Shown here: positions 1-7,612 of the stretch, in pieces
Layout of the letters: the number at the start of each line of letters is the position of its first letter
Position numbering within the stretch: the first letter of the stretch is position 1
NCBI GenBank assembly: GCA_949373085.1
Contig: CASICJ010000067.1
Span: 1-34,514, forward strand
Length of the DNA: 34,514 bases
Source of the DNA: an uncultured Verrucomicrobiales bacterium
GTDB taxonomy: Bacteria > Verrucomicrobiota > Verrucomicrobiia > Verrucomicrobiales > Akkermansiaceae
Direction of reading: 5' to 3'
Position numbers and translations under genes: made by a program
Notes under the pieces: generated by a model
The model's database searches: none
What the model was told of the DNA's origin: nothing
What the model saw: the letters and a program-made list of their open reading frames with translations, nothing else

Positions 1-96
1 GTCGGTATATTCCTGATTGAATTTAGCGGCAACAATGGAGATGCGAACTTTGGTCCCGGCGCTTAACCGTGGTTTAGGAGGAATAATTGACGACAT
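1..96 (-). CDS. ribH: 6,7-dimethyl-8-ribityllumazine synthase, N-terminal fragment (cut by window edge)
   Basis: Only the first 32 codons lie in the window; the frame runs off the left edge. The translation starts MSSIIPPKPRLSAGTKVRIS and continues IVAAKFNQEYTD, which matches the first beta strand and the (V/A)xFN substrate-binding motif near the N-terminus of lumazine synthases. The enzyme condenses the RibBA product 3,4-dihydroxy-2-butanone 4-phosphate with a ribityl-aminouracil, the penultimate step of riboflavin synthesis. It starts 41 bases after the ribBA stop codon on the same strand, so the two are probably co-transcribed. Identification rests on this short stretch plus context. Confidence 0.8.
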   Translation of the reverse strand, partial: MSSIIPPKPRLSAGTKVRISIVAAKFNQEYTD

Positions 97-137
97 GTTT
101 GTGGCGAGGGGTATAGGGTGAAAGACCGAATTGTCAA

Positions 138-1343
138 TCAGAGGTGATGGCCCATGCGGGTTCGCTTAGTCTCTAAATACTTTTCGTTATGAGGATTGGA
201 GGGAAGACTGATAGGAACTTGTTCCACAATTTCGAGACCATAGCCCTCGAGGCCAATGACTTTCTTGGGATTGTTGGTAAGAAGGCGGATTTTCCGGACG
301 CCGAGATCGTAAAGCATTTGAGCTCCCATGCCATAGTCTCGTAGGTCGGAACCGTAACCGAGTTTTTCGTTAGCCTCGATCGTGTCGAATCCTTGTTCTT
401 GAAGTTTATAAGCGTGTATTTTGGCACCGAGGCCAATTCCCCGGCCCTCTTGGCGAAGGTAAAGAAGGACGCCGCCCTCCTTCGAAATATGACCGAGAGC
501 TGTGTGAAGCTGCCCCCCGCAGTCGCAACGGCGAGAGCCGAAAACATCTCCGGTGAGACATTCAGAGTGAACGCGCACGCTAATTGGTTTCTCGGGATCA
601 ATTTCACCACGAACGAGAGCAAGGTGTTCGGAATTATCGGTATTAACTTGGTAAAGATAGCAATCGAAGTCCCCAAAATCAGTGGGCATAGAGATAATTT
701 CCTCACGCGTGATAAGCCTTTCGGAGCGTCGCCTATATTCAATGAGTTGGGCGACCGTGCAGGATTTCAACCCATGTTTTTCTTGGTATTCGCCGAGGTC
801 GCCAACTCGCCCCATTGTCCCATCTTCGTGCATAATTTCACAAATTACACCAGCAGGTGGGAGCCCGGCTAGGCGGGCTAGGTCAACCGCAGCTTCAGTG
901 TGTCCAGCTCGGCGGAGGACTCCGGCTTCGGTGGCTTCTAGCGGGAAAATGTGGCCCGGCTGAACAAAGGCACTGGCGTCAGTGTTTGGGTCGGCAAGGA
1001 GTCGGATTGTCCGGGCGCGATCCGCGGCGGAGATCCCTGTCGTAATTCCCTCAGCGGCATCGATGGAAATAGTGAAGGCTGTTTTGTGAGCCTCTCGGTT
1101 TTTTGGAGTCATCGGCGAAAGATCGAGAGCCTTTGCTCGCTCCGGAACTATTGGGGTGCAAATCAGCCCGCGACCATGATTTGCCATAAATGCGATCGAT
1201 CCTGGAGTGATGAGAGAGGCCGCGCCAACGAGATCTGCCTCGTTCTCCCGACCGGGATCATCAGCGACGATGACAAGTTTCCCCGCCTTAAGGTCAGCGA
1301 CGATCTCATCGATAGGGGAAAATTTCAATTCGCTCATGGGCAC
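138..1343 (-). CDS. ribBA: Bifunctional 3,4-dihydroxy-2-butanone-4-phosphate synthase / GTP cyclohydrolase II
   Basis: This 401-residue protein carries both entry enzymes of riboflavin synthesis. The N-terminal half (about residues 8-205) is the RibB domain: it has the acidic loop DDPGRENEAD and the RAGHTEAAVDL motif. The loop differs slightly from the common DDEDRENEGD form but keeps the RENE core. The C-terminal half (about 210-401) is the RibA domain, with zinc ligands in ECLTGDVFGSRRCDCG and the GTP-binding RQEGRGIGL motif. Length and domain order are those of normal RibBA. A second ATG lies two codons in (MSELKF), so the start could be 1337. The gene lies 33 bases after the upstream hydrolase and just before ribH on the same strand, giving a probable riboflavin operon. 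The leader is too short for an FMN riboswitch. Confidence 0.96.
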   Translation of the reverse strand: MPMSELKFSPIDEIVADLKAGKLVIVADDPGRENEADLVGAASLITPGSIAFMANHGRGLICTPIVPERAKALDLSPMTPKNREAHKTAFTISIDAAEGITTGISAADRARTIRLLADPNTDASAFVQPGHIFPLEATEAGVLRRAGHTEAAVDLARLAGLPPAGVICEIMHEDGTMGRVGDLGEYQEKHGLKSCTVAQLIEYRRRSERLITREEIISMPTDFGDFDCYLYQVNTDNSEHLALVRGEIDPEKPISVRVHSECLTGDVFGSRRCDCGGQLHTALGHISKEGGVLLYLRQEGRGIGLGAKIHAYKLQEQGFDTIEANEKLGYGSDLRDYGMGAQMLYDLGVRKIRLLTNNPKKVIGLEGYGLEIVEQVPISLPSNPHNEKYLETKRTRMGHHL

Positions 1344-1376
1344 GTAATGATGACAGCAAAATGGTTTGGTGCAAGA

Positions 1377-2225
1377 TCAGTGCAAGATATCCGCGAGGGG
1401 ATCAGGCTCGATGATACCAAGCTCGACGAGGAAATAATCAGTTGATCGGAGGGTGATCTCGTAATTTTTTTCATCAGAATTGAAGTTAAAAAAGGTGTGA
1501 CCGGCATTTTCGAACTCCATGAGATCGCAGCGATTACGCTTTTTTCGGTAGCGTTTGGCGAAGCGTGCGGATTGTTCGAAGGGAACCACACGGTCAGCTT
1601 TGGCGTGGAAAATGAGACAGGGTGGAAGAGCTTTTTGAGGAAGGTGATAGGATGGGCTGTATAGCTTCCCGTCTTTGGGGGAGGCGAAGTGGTTATTACA
1701 GATTCCTTTTCGCGTGGTGTCGCTGATTGGTCCGAAGAGAATCATTGCGCATGGTTTGGGAGATAGTCCAAGGGTGTCTTCCTGAGGATGAAGTGCAGCA
1801 GAGAGAACGGCATTGCCTCCGGCACTGGCGCCAACCGCGACAATCTTATTTGCATCGATGCCCATTTCGGTTGCATGCATTTTAAAAAATAAGAGAGCTT
1901 CTTTTGCATCGGAAATGGCTTCTTCAGGGGTGCCGTTGAAAAGTGCTTTCGTCCGATACTCGACAGTTACCGCGACCATTCCACGTAATGCGAAGTGATG
2001 ACAGTGAGGGACGAATTGAGTGGGTGCAGAAATATCCCAGAGCCCTCCGTGAAAGAAGATGATGGCAGGGCAACGATCGCGTTGGTAGTCGAAATCGTGA
2101 GGGAAGAAAAAATGGGCATGCAAGTCACCGCTTGGGGTCTGTCGATAGATATAAGTGGTCGCGGAAGAAAGTAGTTCTTTGTTCCGGGCTTCACCGATCA
2201 TGGGTGACTTGGGGAGATTGTTCAT
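1377..2225 (-). CDS. Alpha/beta hydrolase (esterase-lipase type)
   Basis: This 282-residue protein has a complete alpha/beta-hydrolase catalytic set. The oxyanion motif is FFHGG (about residue 58). The nucleophile elbow is GASAGG with the Ser (about 133). The acid residue is probably the Asp of HAKADRVVPFE (about 210), and the His is in NAGHTFF (about 243). HGG plus GxSxGG places it in the hormone-sensitive-lipase / BD-FAE-like carboxylesterase group. No signal peptide is visible, so it is probably cytoplasmic. It heads the minus-strand run leading into ribBA and ribH, but nothing in it suggests a role in riboflavin synthesis. The substrate cannot be told from sequence. It is transcribed divergently from the secreted-protein gene at 2302, with 76 bases between starts. 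Confidence 0.85.
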   Translation of the reverse strand: MNNLPKSPMIGEARNKELLSSATTYIYRQTPSGDLHAHFFFPHDFDYQRDRCPAIIFFHGGLWDISAPTQFVPHCHHFALRGMVAVTVEYRTKALFNGTPEEAISDAKEALLFFKMHATEMGIDANKIVAVGASAGGNAVLSAALHPQEDTLGLSPKPCAMILFGPISDTTRKGICNNHFASPKDGKLYSPSYHLPQKALPPCLIFHAKADRVVPFEQSARFAKRYRKKRNRCDLMEFENAGHTFFNFNSDEKNYEITLRSTDYFLVELGIIEPDPLADILH

Positions 2226-2301
2226 GGTTGTTTTGGCCGGTAATCAAAGTCACCGTAGAAAAGCTTTTCCAAATGTATGTGCAATTGTCCATAGTTTCTC
2301 T

Positions 2302-2661
2302 ATGAAACGACTGATTTTGATCCTCGGAGTGCATGCTATAGTTGCCCCGGCATATGCTCAGACGGTAAATGCCGTCCAAACTACGGAGGAATTACGGAAT
2401 GTTTACAATAACTGGCGTTCATCTATGGTGAGCAAGGATGCTGGACTGTGGAAGCGCTGTATTTCTACGACGAAGCAGATTAAGGTGCGTAACCTGATTT
2501 GGAGCGAACGCCGGCCGTTTCCTCAGACAGTCTTCGCTTCGCCGATCGCACCCCCAGATATCAGGAAGCTTCAGGCGATGAGAGTGCGGGTGCAAGGTCG
2601 CACCGCCAAATCTACTTACTTTGGTAAGGTCGATTTTGGAATTGGAGGGGGAACCCACTAA
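2302..2661 (+). CDS. Secreted protein of unknown function, 5' part (frame broken near 2640-2651)
   Basis: The frame opens with a clear signal peptide, MKRLILILGVHAIVAPAYAQ, with probable cleavage after AYA. About 95 residues follow that I do not recognise (helical NVYNNWRSSMVSKDAGLWKR and so on). Translation then leaves frame near residue 113 and stops at 2661. The text immediately downstream continues as convincing protein in the +1 frame to 3211, so I read 2302-3211 as one gene interrupted by a single extra base. The GGGGG run at 2647-2651 is the most likely site. An upstream in-frame extension exists but would place the signal peptide internally, so 2302 is preferred. It is the first gene of a plus-strand run into cdaA. 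Confidence 0.6.
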   Translation: MKRLILILGVHAIVAPAYAQTVNAVQTTEELRNVYNNWRSSMVSKDAGLWKRCISTTKQIKVRNLIWSERRPFPQTVFASPIAPPDIRKLQAMRVRVQGRTAKSTYFGKVDFGIGGGTH

Positions 2662-3211
2662 TAATCTTTTTGTGATCTCGTATGTTCGCGAAGGAGATGG
2701 CTGGAAATACCATGGCGGCGAGTTCGTGAATCTGGGAGCGCTTCCGACAGTTCGGAAACAACTTTTGGCGGGTAATAAAGAGTTTCTTGACGGGGAAGAT
2801 TTTTTTCCAAGCGGAGTTCCAGAGGCTGCTCCGTTCTCGATTCGGGGGCCTGTCAAATACATTGCCAAGGCTTATGTGTTTTGTCCCGGCCGCGAGGTGA
2901 AACTTTTGATTAATAGAAAGTCTAGGCACACCTTCCAAAATACTAAGAGGGCGGATGTGATTGTTGGTGGAGCGATCGATGGGATGAACGAGTTGCAGTT
3001 CTCGATAAAAGATCTTCCGGGTGGAGATGCGCAGGCTCCCATTTCAATTCGTGTTTATTTGATGTCAGAAGCAAATGGAGTGAAACCACTGAAGCCTCTT
3101 GAATATCAAATTGATGAAGAGCAAGCTAAAGGGGAAATTAAGCCGAAGGCGTCTGGAACTCTAAACTTTAATCTTGGCCCTGAAATGGTTAAGAAACTGA
3201 AAGGTCGCTAG
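2621..3211 (+). CDS. Secreted protein of unknown function, 3' part (continuation after frameshift)
   Basis: This is the C-terminal portion of the protein that begins at 2302. The formal start is a TTG at 2621, but the first few codons overlap the upstream frame and it has no signal peptide of its own. The shared sense is ...YFGKVDF, then GEPTNNLFVISYVREGDGWK, which reads as one continuous beta-rich domain. It then has a second region (about 90-190 of this frame) ending in a Lys-rich tail. I recognise no enzyme family or motif. The gene ends 18 bases before cdaA. If the frameshift is a sequencing error, the intact protein has about 302 residues and is exported. If real, the gene is a pseudogene. 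Confidence 0.6.
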   Translation: MVRSILELEGEPTNNLFVISYVREGDGWKYHGGEFVNLGALPTVRKQLLAGNKEFLDGEDFFPSGVPEAAPFSIRGPVKYIAKAYVFCPGREVKLLINRKSRHTFQNTKRADVIVGGAIDGMNELQFSIKDLPGGDAQAPISIRVYLMSEANGVKPLKPLEYQIDEEQAKGEIKPKASGTLNFNLGPEMVKKLKGR

Positions 3212-3229
3212 GCTAGAAAAAACATCGTT

Positions 3230-4075
3230 TTGAATTTGATAGAAATTATTACGCAGGATTGGCGCGCCGGGGTGGAAGTCCTAGTGCTCTGGATTCTCAT
3301 CTATCAAATATATCGCGTCTTTCGGGCTACTCGAGGGGCCAGAATCCTAGTCGGGCTGACTGTGGTGATTATTTTGATGACGCTAGCTTCGCAGGTTCTT
3401 GATCTGAAGGTGATCGAATGGATTATTAAAAGCGCTGCTGCCGTTTTGGCCTTTGCCCTCTTAATCATTTTTCAGCCTGAACTCAGAAACGGCCTTGCTA
3501 GATTAGGAAGCACGAATCTGTTTTCGTTTTCGACGAGCCAGCAGAAAATTTTTCTTGATGCTCTCACCGAAGCCGTGATGAGGCTTTCCAAGAAGCGTTT
3601 TGGAGCTCTTTTCGCGATCGAGAGGGGTATTGAACTCGGTGAATATGAGAGAACGGGGGTTGCGATTGATAGTGTTCTCTCGGTGGAGTTAGTGGCTACT
3701 GTTTTTCATCCTAAGACCGCACTGCACGACGGCGGGATGATTTTAAAGAAAGAGAGAATTGCTTCGGCAGCGTGTATCTTTCCGGTGAGTCAGAAGCAGC
3801 TTTCCGATCGTTCTCTAGGGCTTCGTCATCGTGCCGGCTTCGGCATTACCGAAGAGACTGACGCGGTTGCGGTGATTGTGAGCGAAGAAACAGGCGCGAT
3901 TTCGATTGTGGTGGAAGAAAAAATCTACCGTAACCTTTCCGAAGATGAATTCCGCGAAAAACTAGAAGAAATTTTTCTAATCCATGGAGAAGTACATAAA
4001 GAAATGGCTACTGAGGAATTGGACGGTGAAGTTCGCCGCCCTAGCTCTGGCGATCGCGATCAGATATCTGATTGA
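3230..4075 (+). CDS. cdaA: Diadenylate cyclase CdaA (c-di-AMP synthase), membrane-bound
   Basis: This enzyme makes cyclic di-AMP from two ATP. The 281-residue protein has three hydrophobic segments at the N-terminus (about residues 14-30, 38-58 and 64-84), then a short linker and a DisA_N catalytic domain (about 95-240). The catalytic motifs are LHDGGMIL (the DGA site, here DGG) and LRHRAGFG (the RHR motif), followed by ETDAVAVIVSEETG. The Ala-to-Gly change in DGA is conservative. The start is a TTG, the first codon giving the usual CdaA N-terminus. The 3' end overlaps a small membrane-peptide ORF by 92 bases, and bioD follows. c-di-AMP usually governs potassium, osmotic and wall homeostasis. 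Confidence 0.93.
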   Translation: MNLIEIITQDWRAGVEVLVLWILIYQIYRVFRATRGARILVGLTVVIILMTLASQVLDLKVIEWIIKSAAAVLAFALLIIFQPELRNGLARLGSTNLFSFSTSQQKIFLDALTEAVMRLSKKRFGALFAIERGIELGEYERTGVAIDSVLSVELVATVFHPKTALHDGGMILKKERIASAACIFPVSQKQLSDRSLGLRHRAGFGITEETDAVAVIVSEETGAISIVVEEKIYRNLSEDEFREKLEEIFLIHGEVHKEMATEELDGEVRRPSSGDRDQISD

Positions 4076-4139
4076 TCTCCACCTTCAGACCAACATTGAA
4101 GCCTCTAATAAATCTAGCACCGAGCAATCAGCCCGATGA
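3984..4139 (+). CDS. Small single-pass membrane protein between cdaA and bioD (51 aa, CdaR/YbbR N-terminus-like)
   Basis: This ORF starts at an ATG inside the last codons of cdaA (+1 frame) and ends in a TGA that overlaps the bioD start codon (ATGA). The product begins MEKYIKKWLLRNWTVKFAAL, followed by ALAIAIRYLIDLHLQ and a polar Ser/Thr tail. The pattern of basic residues, W(L/F)xxNWxxK and then a single membrane helix resembles the N-terminal anchor of CdaR/YbbR proteins, which are encoded after cdaA in many bacteria and modulate CdaA. Here only the anchor is present, with no YbbR domain. Overlap with both neighbours suggests translational coupling. The function (CdaA partner) is inference. 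It is too short for most gene callers. Confidence 0.65.
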   Translation: MEKYIKKWLLRNWTVKFAALALAIAIRYLIDLHLQTNIEASNKSSTEQSAR

Positions 4140-4777
4140 AGCTTGATCAGTGGAGCGGTTTACTTGTGACCGGAACTGACACCGGAATTGGTAAGACTTG
4201 GGTGTCGGCTCTTATTCTTGAAGAGTTGCGGAAAAAAGGAGTGGAGGCAGTTGGCTTGAAGCCTGTACTGAGTGGATCGCGTGAGGATGCTGAGCGACTT
4301 TGGGAAGCTAGCGGTGGGGCGCTGGATCTCGATGTTATTAATCCTTGGTGGTATCAAACACCAGTAGCTCCTCTTGTGGCTTCTAGGATCGAAGGTTCGC
4401 CCTTGGAAATTGAGCCCATGGTCGAACACATTCACAAAATACAAAGTGCCCACGATTTCACTCTCGTTGAAGGGGTGGGTGGATGGGAGGTTCCGATGGG
4501 AGAAGGGTTCTCTTTTCAGGACTATGCCAGGGCTTTGGGCTTCCCTGTTATGGTCGTGGCGGCTAACTGGCTTGGAACGATCAATCACACCCTTCTAACA
4601 GTAAAAGCGATTCAAGCCGCTGGCCTGGAATGCATTGGTGTTATTTTGAATCACCTTGAAGCCGAGCGCGATGTCGCAGCGACAACAAATCGTATGATGC
4701 TTGATGAGCTGTGTCCGGTTCCGATTATTGGAGAGGTGCTAACCGATGCCGATTGGATTGACTGGATCGATTCTTAA
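4136..4777 (+). CDS. bioD: Dethiobiotin synthase
   Basis: This ATP-dependent enzyme closes the ureido ring of dethiobiotin from diaminopelargonic acid and CO2, the penultimate step of biotin synthesis. The 213-residue protein has the family P-loop GTDTGIGKT (residues 13-21), the KPVLSG substrate loop (about 42-47) and the VEGVGGWEVPM motif (about 113) that binds Mg-ATP and substrate. Length is normal. Its ATG overlaps the stop of the preceding 51-residue ORF, so it is probably translated by coupling within the cdaA transcript. No other bio genes are in the window. Confidence 0.93.
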   Translation: MKLDQWSGLLVTGTDTGIGKTWVSALILEELRKKGVEAVGLKPVLSGSREDAERLWEASGGALDLDVINPWWYQTPVAPLVASRIEGSPLEIEPMVEHIHKIQSAHDFTLVEGVGGWEVPMGEGFSFQDYARALGFPVMVVAANWLGTINHTLLTVKAIQAAGLECIGVILNHLEAERDVAATTNRMMLDELCPVPIIGEVLTDADWIDWIDS

Positions 4778-4843
4778 AGTGAAGGAAATGGGAAAGAAGA
4801 ATCCCACTCCAACTACTTTGGAACGGCCTGTCTTGGATTATTA

Positions 4844-5078
4844 CTAAGGATCGTTAAAAATGGCCGAGCCTCCGTCACTGTCTCCGACAGGGAAGAAGAT
4901 TCGGGGTTTACCTAAAATTTCAGGAAAGTCACTCAGATCAAACTGAGTCGTAGTGGTTATCGCCGTCATCAAGATCGAAGTCCCAAGTTTTTTCATCATC
5001 TTTTTTGGCAAGTCCGGTAATAAGATCATTTTCTGACCGGTCCCTAGTAAATTCAAAATTTTCCCAAGATATTTTCAA
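4844..5078 (-). pseudogene. Possible small acidic protein gene, frame broken near 4940
   Basis: Two adjoining reading frames on the minus strand look like halves of one protein of about 77 residues. The 5' half starts at a TTG (5078) and reads MKISWENFEFTRDRSENDLI, then TGLAKKDDEKTWDFDLDDGD, and stops at a TGA at 4938-4940. The 3' half, one base shifted, reads FDLSDFPEILGKPRIFFPVG and ends at 4844. Skipping one T of the TTT just before the TGA (codons GTT TGA T) joins them smoothly. The composition is strongly acidic and protein-like in both halves. I recognise no family. The cause could be a sequencing indel, decay or a programmed +1 shift. It lies 60 bases after the photolyase stop, on the same strand. 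Confidence 0.35.
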
Positions 5079-5138
5079 GCGTGGGTAAATCAGCTCTTGT
5101 GAAGATCAGATTGGGTTAATCCCCAGAGAACCTTTTCT

Positions 5139-6626
5139 TTAACCAAAATGCTTCTCAATAAAATCTTGAGCATTTTTGCGATGAGAGTTTTTTTTCTCAT
5201 CAGGCATTTTGTCGAAAAGACGTACCATCATAGATAGGCGATATTGAGAGGCGAAAAACTCGCGGTGGTCCTCGATGAAGGTCCAGTAGAGACCATCCCA
5301 TACCTCACACCAATCTCCCTTGGGGAAGTCAGACATTTTGCGGATGTAGTTAGAGCCGGAAATATAGGGTTTGGTTGAAAAGACACCGCCGTCTGCAAAC
5401 TGTGACATCCCGTAAATATTTGGGACCATGACCCAATCGTAGGCATCGATGAAGAGCTCCATGAACCATTTGTAAACAGCGTCCGGATGGATCCGGCAGA
5501 GGAGCATGAAATTCCCGAGCACCATGAGGCGCTCAATGTGGTGTGTGTAGCCATCTTCAAGTAGGGAATGGATAGTATGATCAACTGGCTCAATACCGGT
5601 TGTGCCATCGTAAAAGGCAGGTGGCATTTCTCGCTCAAAATCCCAGAAGTTTTCTTTCCGTTCCATAACACCGTGATGGAGGTAAATGATGCGCATAAAT
5701 TCCCGCCATCCGATAATTTGCCGAATAAATCCTTCAAGTGAATTCAAAGGAATCTTTGAGTTTTTTTCAGCAGCATTGAGGGCAGCTTCTATGACTTCTT
5801 CGGGAGTTAGAAGTCCTATGTTAAGTGGTGGAGTCAGCACCGAGTGGAACATGACACGGCCCCGGGTTGAGATTGCGTCCTCGTAGTCTCCAAAGAGCTC
5901 AAAGCGGTCCTCGAAGAATAAGGACATCGCTTGGAGGGCTTCCCGACGAGTAGAGGGGTAACTAAAATTTTCTCGTATTCCGGGGGCATCAGGAAATCGT
6001 CGTTCGGTCCACTTTTGAGCAGCAGATACCACCTGATCTATTGGAGCTGAATAGGGTTTGGGGATGGGTTGTGTTTTGGGAAGCTTCTTGCGGTTTTCGG
6101 CGTCATAAGACCACTTACCTCCAACGGGTGATCCATCCTTTTCTAGTAGTATCTTCATCCGCTTTCTCTGGGCTTCGTAAAAGGTCTTCATGAAGGGCTT
6201 TTTCATACCACCCATGACATCTTCTATCCAATCATCGGGGGTGAGGAACATGGGAGAAGGGAGCTTTTTTAAGGCAAGGCCTCTTTTGGTCGCAAAGCGT
6301 TTTAAGCGCCGCTCAATTAGGAAGTCGACGGTGTCGACATAAACTAGGGTTTCGGTTTCCCGTGGGGTATGTTCCTCGAGAAGATGGTCAGTTCTGGTGT
6401 TTCCATCGGGAAGTTCAAGGTAGGTGAGGTTCTCCTTGCCTTGGGCCCAGTGCTGCATGCTGGCGCGATGGAGGATAAGTTTTTTAGCGTGAAATTTAAG
6501 AGGTTGTTCCGAGTCTGTGCCGAAAAAAAGAGGATCTTCAATAAGCAAAATTGCTCGACCCCGTTCAAGAGCAGGATGGTCTTGAAAAAGTTGGTGGGGG
6601 AAAACAAGGGCGATTGATTGCGACAT
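5139..6626 (-). CDS. Cryptochrome/photolyase family protein (DPRP type, apparently without the Fe-S cluster motif)
   Basis: This flavoprotein of about 495 residues belongs to the deoxyribodipyrimidine-photolyase-related group. An N-terminal Rossmann-like domain (about 5-135, starting SQSIALVFPHQLF) precedes an all-helical FAD domain with HHIERLMVLGNFMLL, YDWVMVPNIYGMSQFADGG and the following KPYISGSNYI (about 380-430). These are hallmarks of the bacterial FeS-BCP / (6-4) photolyase-like clade. In cluster-bearing members, a CxxC and a further Cys follow the SGSNYI segment. Here that loop is short, reads MSDFPKGDWCEVWDGLYW and holds a single Cys, so a [4Fe-4S] cluster is unlikely. The predicted role is light-driven DNA repair or blue-light sensing. 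I start at 6626 (MSQS); an in-frame ATG at 6659 adds 11 unlikely residues. Confidence 0.85.
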   Translation of the reverse strand: MSQSIALVFPHQLFQDHPALERGRAILLIEDPLFFGTDSEQPLKFHAKKLILHRASMQHWAQGKENLTYLELPDGNTRTDHLLEEHTPRETETLVYVDTVDFLIERRLKRFATKRGLALKKLPSPMFLTPDDWIEDVMGGMKKPFMKTFYEAQRKRMKILLEKDGSPVGGKWSYDAENRKKLPKTQPIPKPYSAPIDQVVSAAQKWTERRFPDAPGIRENFSYPSTRREALQAMSLFFEDRFELFGDYEDAISTRGRVMFHSVLTPPLNIGLLTPEEVIEAALNAAEKNSKIPLNSLEGFIRQIIGWREFMRIIYLHHGVMERKENFWDFEREMPPAFYDGTTGIEPVDHTIHSLLEDGYTHHIERLMVLGNFMLLCRIHPDAVYKWFMELFIDAYDWVMVPNIYGMSQFADGGVFSTKPYISGSNYIRKMSDFPKGDWCEVWDGLYWTFIEDHREFFASQYRLSMMVRLFDKMPDEKKNSHRKNAQDFIEKHFG

Positions 6627-6740
6627 GGGTGAGCATCGCGCAACCGGGGTGATACGCAACTTCCATCACTTCATCAATCAAGTATACTTTAACATTCGAG
6701 ATGGAATTTAGAATGGGACTCATCCCAGCTAAGTCCTCGT

Positions 6741-7541
6741 TTATGGAATACTCACAAGAGTTCGTTTGCGTTTGTTAAAACGGCAAAGTTGGGTAAAACC
6801 TGCTGTTTTGATCAGTCGAAGACCTTTGTCAAAATCACGGGCTACTTCAGACGGGTGGTGAGCATCAGAAGAGAGGGTGATTGGCACCTGCGCCTCGGCC
6901 GCCAGTAAAAGGAATTCCTCTGATGGGTATTGCTCGGCGCAAGGTTTGTGGAAGCCAGCGGTATTGAGTTCAATGGCAATATTGTTATGGGAAAGGGCGT
7001 CGATTACCGGATCGTAAAATCGGCGCAGATCTCCACCGGGCCGATAAGAAAACTTTTTAATTAGATCAGGGTGGCCGAGAAAATCGAAGAGTCCGGATCT
7101 AGCCATTTTGGTGTATTCTTTCCAGTAGTCTGTCCAGACTTCATCGACATCGGTCTCGGCCCAACGACCTAGCCATTTGGGATTATCGAAGTCCCACTTC
7201 CCCCCGAGGTAGTGGATGGAACCGATAAGGTAATCCCAATCATATAGTGAGGCTAGGTATTCTATCCAGTCTCGACAATTTGAGAGCCAGTCACATTCGA
7301 GTCCGGCACGAACGGGAAGTTTCTTTCCCGCATGTTTTTGGGCTCGCGCAATCCACTCGAAGTATTGAGGAAGGTCTTCCTCTAACATACGCCACTCATC
7401 AAAAGGCTCAGGAGTTTGCGGAGCATGATCAGAAATTCCGTATTCAGCGAGGTCTGCGGCGATAGCTTCGTTAATATAATCTTCCGGATTGCCTTCAGCA
7501 TGATGGCAAAGAGGAGTGTGAGTGTGGTAATCTGCGAGCAT
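6741..7541 (-). CDS. PHP-domain histidinol-phosphatase (HisJ-like)
   Basis: This 266-residue PHP-fold metal phosphoesterase resembles HisJ-type histidinol-phosphatases, which remove phosphate from L-histidinol phosphate in histidine synthesis. The metal-binding motifs appear in order: DYHTHTPLCHHA near the N-terminus, GISDHAP (about 37), ECDW (about 82), GSIHY (about 110), GHPDLIKKF (about 160) and SSDAHHP (about 226). I start at ATG 7541 (MLADYHTHT). A frame extension to 7607 adds a basic leader that overlaps pta and has no family support. It is divergent from pta with 71 bases between starts, which must hold both promoters. No other his genes are nearby, so the substrate is by family resemblance. 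Confidence 0.8.
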   Translation of the reverse strand: MLADYHTHTPLCHHAEGNPEDYINEAIAADLAEYGISDHAPQTPEPFDEWRMLEEDLPQYFEWIARAQKHAGKKLPVRAGLECDWLSNCRDWIEYLASLYDWDYLIGSIHYLGGKWDFDNPKWLGRWAETDVDEVWTDYWKEYTKMARSGLFDFLGHPDLIKKFSYRPGGDLRRFYDPVIDALSHNNIAIELNTAGFHKPCAEQYPSEEFLLLAAEAQVPITLSSDAHHPSEVARDFDKGLRLIKTAGFTQLCRFNKRKRTLVSIP

Positions 7542-7612
7542 GGATGGTTTGGCGTTGTCGGTTGGGCTTTCTCTTACTAGGTTTCTTCCGCGGGCGCAAA
7601 GCCTCACACGCC

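Noticed and set aside
1344..1376. FMN riboswitch before ribBA
   Set aside because: Only 33 bases separate ribBA from the upstream gene; there is no room for the aptamer.
393..1445. Several plus-strand frames across ribBA
   Set aside because: All lie antisense to a complete ribBA with both catalytic domains.
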